Under the pieces are notes generated by a model that worked only from the letters and a program-made list of their open reading frames with translations, did not search any database and was not told the origin of the DNA. From contig JAAOMT010000295.1 of the NCBI GenBank assembly GCA_016748015.1, positions 6,604-70,603 on the forward strand: a stretch of 64,000 nucleotides of DNA, read 5' to 3'. This DNA comes from Geosiphon pyriformis (lineage: Eukaryota; Glomeromycota; Glomeromycetes; Archaeosporales; Geosiphonaceae). A program made the position numbers and the translations under genes. Shown one piece after another: positions 59,895 to 64,000 of the stretch. Each line of letters opens with the position of its first letter. The first letter of the stretch is position 1.

Positions 59895-60392
59895 TTAAAA
59901 ATATCCCGTCTGGATGAGTAGATGTAGTGGAGATAAAAATTCGCTTTCAACCGGCGTGGGGTCAAGGATACCGTAAGAGATATAAAGATCAAAGGTTGTC
60001 ACACGAAAAGCTTGTAATTCCATTAGTTCTGGAGGAAAGTAAAGAATTTCTGGATCCTCCGTTGCAATTAGAGTTGCCAAAGTTCTATACCTATCTTTTG
60101 TATACTCGTTAAGCTCTCCCCAATATCTAGAAGCGAGGGAAGAGATATCTTTCTGCTTATCATTAATCCCAAGCCTCTGTAGCTCCCTTACGAATTTGTT
60201 CCGAAAAAGCATGAAACTATTGAGGGAAGCTTTCTTTTCCCTTAAACGTAGTGGAAGAAACTCAGCTATAGTTGGCTCCTCGAGGCGAGAAAGTAAAATG
60301 GATCGCCTCGTTGGATTAAGATCAATGACCAAAGTTTCAGGATTTGTTGATGTGTGTGGAAGAAACACTATCTCTGTATATGAGCTTGTCAT
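59895..60392 (-). CDS. HMG-box (MATA_HMG-like) DNA-binding protein, intact
   Basis: This is a single-exon gene of 165 aa starting at ATG 60392 (MTSSYTEIVF). The HMG box spans about residues 54-110: SLNSFMLFRNKFVREL (helix 1), KDISSLASRYWGEL (helix 2 with the conserved Trp91) and EYTKDRYRTLATL (helix 3). The C-terminal 55 residues contain FDLYISY and end LLIQTGYF. The same two motifs are found in the pseudogene at 41188-41778, so the two are paralogues beyond the box. Such proteins bind DNA in the nucleus. In Glomeromycotina this MATA_HMG type is greatly expanded and has been discussed in relation to mating-type-like loci; no such role can be inferred for this copy. Short length and a single domain are usual for the family. 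Confidence 0.8.
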   Translation of the reverse strand: MTSSYTEIVFLPHTSTNPETLVIDLNPTRRSILLSRLEEPTIAEFLPLRLREKKASLNSFMLFRNKFVRELQRLGINDKQKDISSLASRYWGELNEYTKDRYRTLATLIATEDPEILYFPPELMELQAFRVTTFDLYISYGILDPTPVESEFLSPLHLLIQTGYF

Positions 60393-63300
60393 TATTTTAT
60401 TAATAACGAAAATACTTCTTGGTCAATTCACGCGTATATTTATAATTTCAATTAATATTTTAAAAACAGTTGACTCTCCAGTGTGCCGCCCTTTATAATG
60501 ATCAAGAGAAAGAACAACATTCTCCTTGTGGCCTATTTATTTTATTTTGGAAATGTAGAAAAAAGAAACAAATTTTAATCGATAGAATTATTAATTTTAC
60601 ATTACTATTTTTGATACAATTGAAATAATTTTTACTAATCAGAAATATTCGGGTTAAAAAGTCCTTCATTTCAAAGTGAAGGAGATTGATTTCCGCTGCT
60701 GAAGTTTGCCGAAATTTTAAGTTGAAATATATCCAAATCATACAGCTTTATTTGATCCTAGAATTTATCGGTGAAAAGATGCCTTATTGTTTTCTATATT
60801 TCTTTAAAATAAAGGAATTTTTCAGCCGATTAGAAATATAAGCATTTCTCATATTTTTTTTTAACAAAGAATTTTATGAATCTAAAAAAAAAAAAGTGAA
60901 AAGTTATTTAATATTCAAAATATCAAGTATACAAATTTGGTTATAATCCATTCCAGTAGATTGTTGAGGCTATTTTCACTCTTAAAAAAAAATTTTCACA
61001 ATCAGATTAAGGTAACTTGGATAAGCTGCATATTATATATATTTTGTTAAATTGTAAGTTTAACGATTCTATAGACCCTTAATTTAATAACAATTATTAT
61101 GCTTTATTTAAAAACTTCAATAATAAAACTAATAAACAAAACACTTTGAGTTTATGAATATCAAATAAAGAAACATTGCATAATTATAAATTTATTGCAA
61201 TCTTATATAGATATTTCAAAACTGATCAAGTTTTTGATTAAAATCATAATATTCTATTGAAGAAAGTTATTGTTTTTATAATTATTATTTATTGAAAATA
61301 TGATTAATAAAAATTATTTGCAGCATTTCAAAGCTAGAACAGAACAGAAAAAATTTGTTTTTAAATAGGTCTCCTTCACAAAATCAGGTTACCTTTTCTA
61401 TAATACGGGAAGCATAGTTAGATAATTTCCCGTGAGAGTAATGTTATATTCGTTTTCTCAAATACTCGAAGATAGTTATTATGATACCGAATAAAAAGGG
61501 GTTTAATTGAGATCTGGATTTTTATTTCCCAATTATAACCCATTCACTCATACATCAAGGGATGACTACGCAGGGGCTTACCAGGTACCTGGATTTTCAA
61601 TTTTAATAATGCAATCCTGAAAAGGTGCATATCGATCTTTACCATCATACCGTTGAATTTCTTGGTCTAGAATGCCGCGGTGGGTAGTTTAATGCATTTA
61701 AAATATCTAACTTAAAATAAAATATTTACTTGATGTTTGTAAATTGAAAAATAGATTAAAAATTTCAATCAATTCTACTAAATATAGTATTTTTTGAATG
61801 AATCTTACCCCTTCTCTATTTCATAAAGTGCATAAATCAAAATATTAAAGTCATTCAAAGATAATTCTCAAAATCACAATTGGTGAAAATCATTCAGAAT
61901 TTTCTAAACTTAACAATTTCCTTGCATAAATGATTGCCAATTTGTTTCTTTATCACATTATTAATAAAATATTAAACTATCCAATTAAAGACTGTGTATT
62001 AAAAAATCTAAACCTCCTGACTTTTTATAATGTTATTAATATATGAATCACCACCCATCACATTCTAAAATAATTTCATAAAGTTAAATTTTGGCAGCTG
62101 CTGTAACCTGCCAGCAATACCACCATATCAGAGATAATGTATCTGATACACAATCATATCCTTTGTCTATTTAAAAAAAAATGAAGTTGCAACCTAGAGT
62201 TTGATGATCCCGCTTTCAAAGAATCTTAGTTTTCGTACTCTAGAAGGGTGGAAATATAAAGAGTGAAAGATAAATGATTTTGTTTTAAATTATAAGTAAA
62301 AGGTATTTTATTATTTTTGATCGAATAAGAGCTTTTTTAAAAGAACTTTATGTTGAAAGTTTTGTTTTATATATACTGTATGTCAAAAAAAATGGGATTA
62401 TTTAGTCCATAAATAAAAAAGCATTCTGTAATATCCATTGAATTGAATAATATTTTTAAATGCGTAAAATTAATTTTTATCAAAGAAGCATGGGTTACAA
62501 AAAAAAATTTAGCGAAACCATATTTTTTTTTCATTTGTATTGTAATTCTTGATTAAAAATATTTTCATTGTTTGAAATTTATATTCAATACATTTATGCA
62601 GCGGTAATCTGAAATTTCTTGAATAAATTTATATAATTGGAAAGATTGAATTAATAGCAAAACAAATAGTACCCTTTTTCATTAAAAATACGAAAAACTT
62701 TTTCATTTCCATCACGCATGATTTGAAAAGGAAGAAAATTAATACAATAATATTATAAATGGTTATTATTGAGCATGAAAATAAAATAATTTCAATTACC
62801 TTTTTAGCGCCATGTCTATGATCGGGTGACGAGAAGAAAAAAAATTTATTATATCCATAAATGTCAAAAATTTCATTTAGAAATTTATTCGGAAAAAATT
62901 TTTTCTTTAAATATTTTGGGAAGGCTGGCACATGCTTCCGATCAAAAATGCTTTTATAATCCCTTTCGATTCACAACATGAGATGCATCAAATAAATGGT
63001 CATTAAAAAAGCCTATAATTTGGACAAAATAGATTTGATGTCATATATTTATACTTTATTTTACAATTACCGAAAAATAATACTTTTACAAAAAAAATTT
63101 TATCCCGAGTTGCTCGATAATTCATTAAAAAAGAATGTTCTCTAAAAATTTTCTTTAGAAATAAAGTAAATGACAACTTTCAAGACCATGTATCATTTTG
63201 AGAATACTCTATCTGACATTTTTTTTTCAAATGAAACGTCAATGATTCATTCATACAATCATTTTATTAATCAGAAAAGATACTAGAAGTACTTAGAATT

Positions 63301-63516
63301 ATTGAAAATAATCACAATACCAAAATTCTGTGGGAAATAAAAATGTGTGGCAAATATCTCATAGTATTTAAATAACCTTAAATAGCTATTATAATGCTAA
63401 TCTTATAGAATAATTGTTATTTCCTTTAATTATAAAAAGAACTTTCATCCTCCCTTCGGTAAAAAGCAATACCAATAGGTAGAATCTAAACCTGTTGTAA
63501 TATTGACGAAAAAGTA
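60393..63516. other. Intergenic stretch, one possible exon
   Basis: This holds the promoters of the HMG-box genes at 59.9 kb (minus) and 63.5 kb (plus). The only protein-like piece is at 62800-62966 on the minus strand (listed separately). The rest is AT-rich with no recognisable feature. Confidence 0.45.
62800..62966 (-). CDS. Possible exon fragment, about 55 codons
   Basis: An open stretch reading IERDYKSIFDRKHVPAFPKY, then FLNEIFDIYGYNKFFFFSSP and DHRHGAKK, is followed directly by a consensus-like donor (AAG/GTAATT). A possible acceptor (GAAAG) lies at its start, just after a TGA. It could be an internal exon of an unrecognised gene or a relic. Neighbouring exons were not found. Confidence 0.25.
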
Positions 63517-64000
63517 ATGTTTAGCCAAAGTAAGTCAAAAGAGTTTCATTTTATTCAAGAAAATTTTCCCAAGCCTTCGAAAAAACTGACTTATCAAGAG
63601 CCACCAAACTTCAACGTTGAATATCCACCCGCAAAAATTGATCATAAAACGATACGCAAAAAAAATCCTCCTGGTACTTTCATATCTTATCGCAGTCAAT
63701 ATAACAGAGCTCTCAAAATACGTGGTTACAATTGGTCAGCAAGTGAGGTTTCTCGATTAGCCGCTCAATCATGGAAGAAACAATCGAAAAAGGTGAAGTC
63801 AACATATAAAGCCTTAGCTTATAACGATATTCAGGCATATGAAACATCAGAGAATTTGGAAAAACCATCTAGCTCTGATAATTCGTCGTGTCATCTAAAC
63901 GGATTTAATCATAAAGCTATAATGTTCAATTATTACGATCAAGAAACTCGAGGCTCCCATACATTTGGGCCCAACAGTTACAATCAAGTCTGTCATTCTC
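63517..64000 (+). CDS. HMG-box protein, third copy, truncated by the window end
   Basis: The open frame runs from ATG 63517 (MFSQSKSKEF) to the window edge, 161 codons so far. The HMG box spans about residues 48-103: RKKNPPGTFISYRSQYN (helix 1, with the basic/Pro lead-in typical of MATA_HMG boxes), SASEVSRLAAQSWKKQ (helix 2, conserved Trp86) and KKVKSTYKALAYND (helix 3). After the box the sequence is Ser/Asn-rich. Its box is a better match to canonical MATA_HMG than the other two copies, and its flanks do not obviously match them. It is a predicted nuclear DNA-binding protein; the C-terminus is unknown. Confidence 0.8.
   Translation, partial: MFSQSKSKEFHFIQENFPKPSKKLTYQEPPNFNVEYPPAKIDHKTIRKKNPPGTFISYRSQYNRALKIRGYNWSASEVSRLAAQSWKKQSKKVKSTYKALAYNDIQAYETSENLEKPSSSDNSSCHLNGFNHKAIMFNYYDQETRGSHTFGPNSYNQVCHS

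Overview
The window is nuclear DNA of a very AT-rich eukaryote with short GT-AG introns (58-94 nt where frame and phase fix both ends). It is most likely an arbuscular mycorrhizal fungus (Glomeromycotina, Rhizophagus-like). The organism call rests on three things: several HMG-box genes of the expanded MATA_HMG type; a decayed protein-kinase gene whose N-terminus (MGNKEIKRNRP, then CNESSVCQ) I associate with the large Rhizophagus kinase expansion; and a non-LTR retrotransposon of a kind I recall from these genomes. None of this was checked against a database.

Layout. 2.9-14.4 kb is a gene island: a secreted LPMO-fold protein that has lost its copper-ligand histidines, a multi-exon coiled-coil protein, a secreted acidic/Tyr-rich protein with dibasic sites, and a four-exon Ser/Thr-rich GPI-anchored wall protein. 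14.4-41 kb is a gene-poor, extremely AT-rich compartment. It holds a 6.8 kb LINE (about 25.2-32.07 kb) with about 27 in-frame nonsense codons but an otherwise unbroken frame, two fragments resembling the LINE 3' end, a kinase pseudogene (33.97-35.20 kb), and two diverged copies of a short GC-richer motif at 19.2 and 35.4 kb.

41-55 kb is the most interesting block. After an HMG-box gene broken by one TGA come four members of one two-transmembrane family in the order A(-) B(+) ... C(-) D(+), with A like D and B like C. This is an inverted duplication of a divergent gene pair around a central three-exon helical gene (48.5-49.9 kb). A and B are intact. C has a one-base deletion and D has a Trp-to-TGA change. 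In B versus C the intron and the start of exon 2 are nearly identical, while the ectodomain exon has diverged strongly.

55-59.9 kb is again AT-rich and nearly empty. 59.9-64 kb carries an intact HMG-box gene and a third HMG-box gene that runs off the window end. With the 41 kb copy, this gives three HMG-box loci in 23 kb. No rRNA, tRNA, CRISPR or bacterial-type regulatory signals were recognised.
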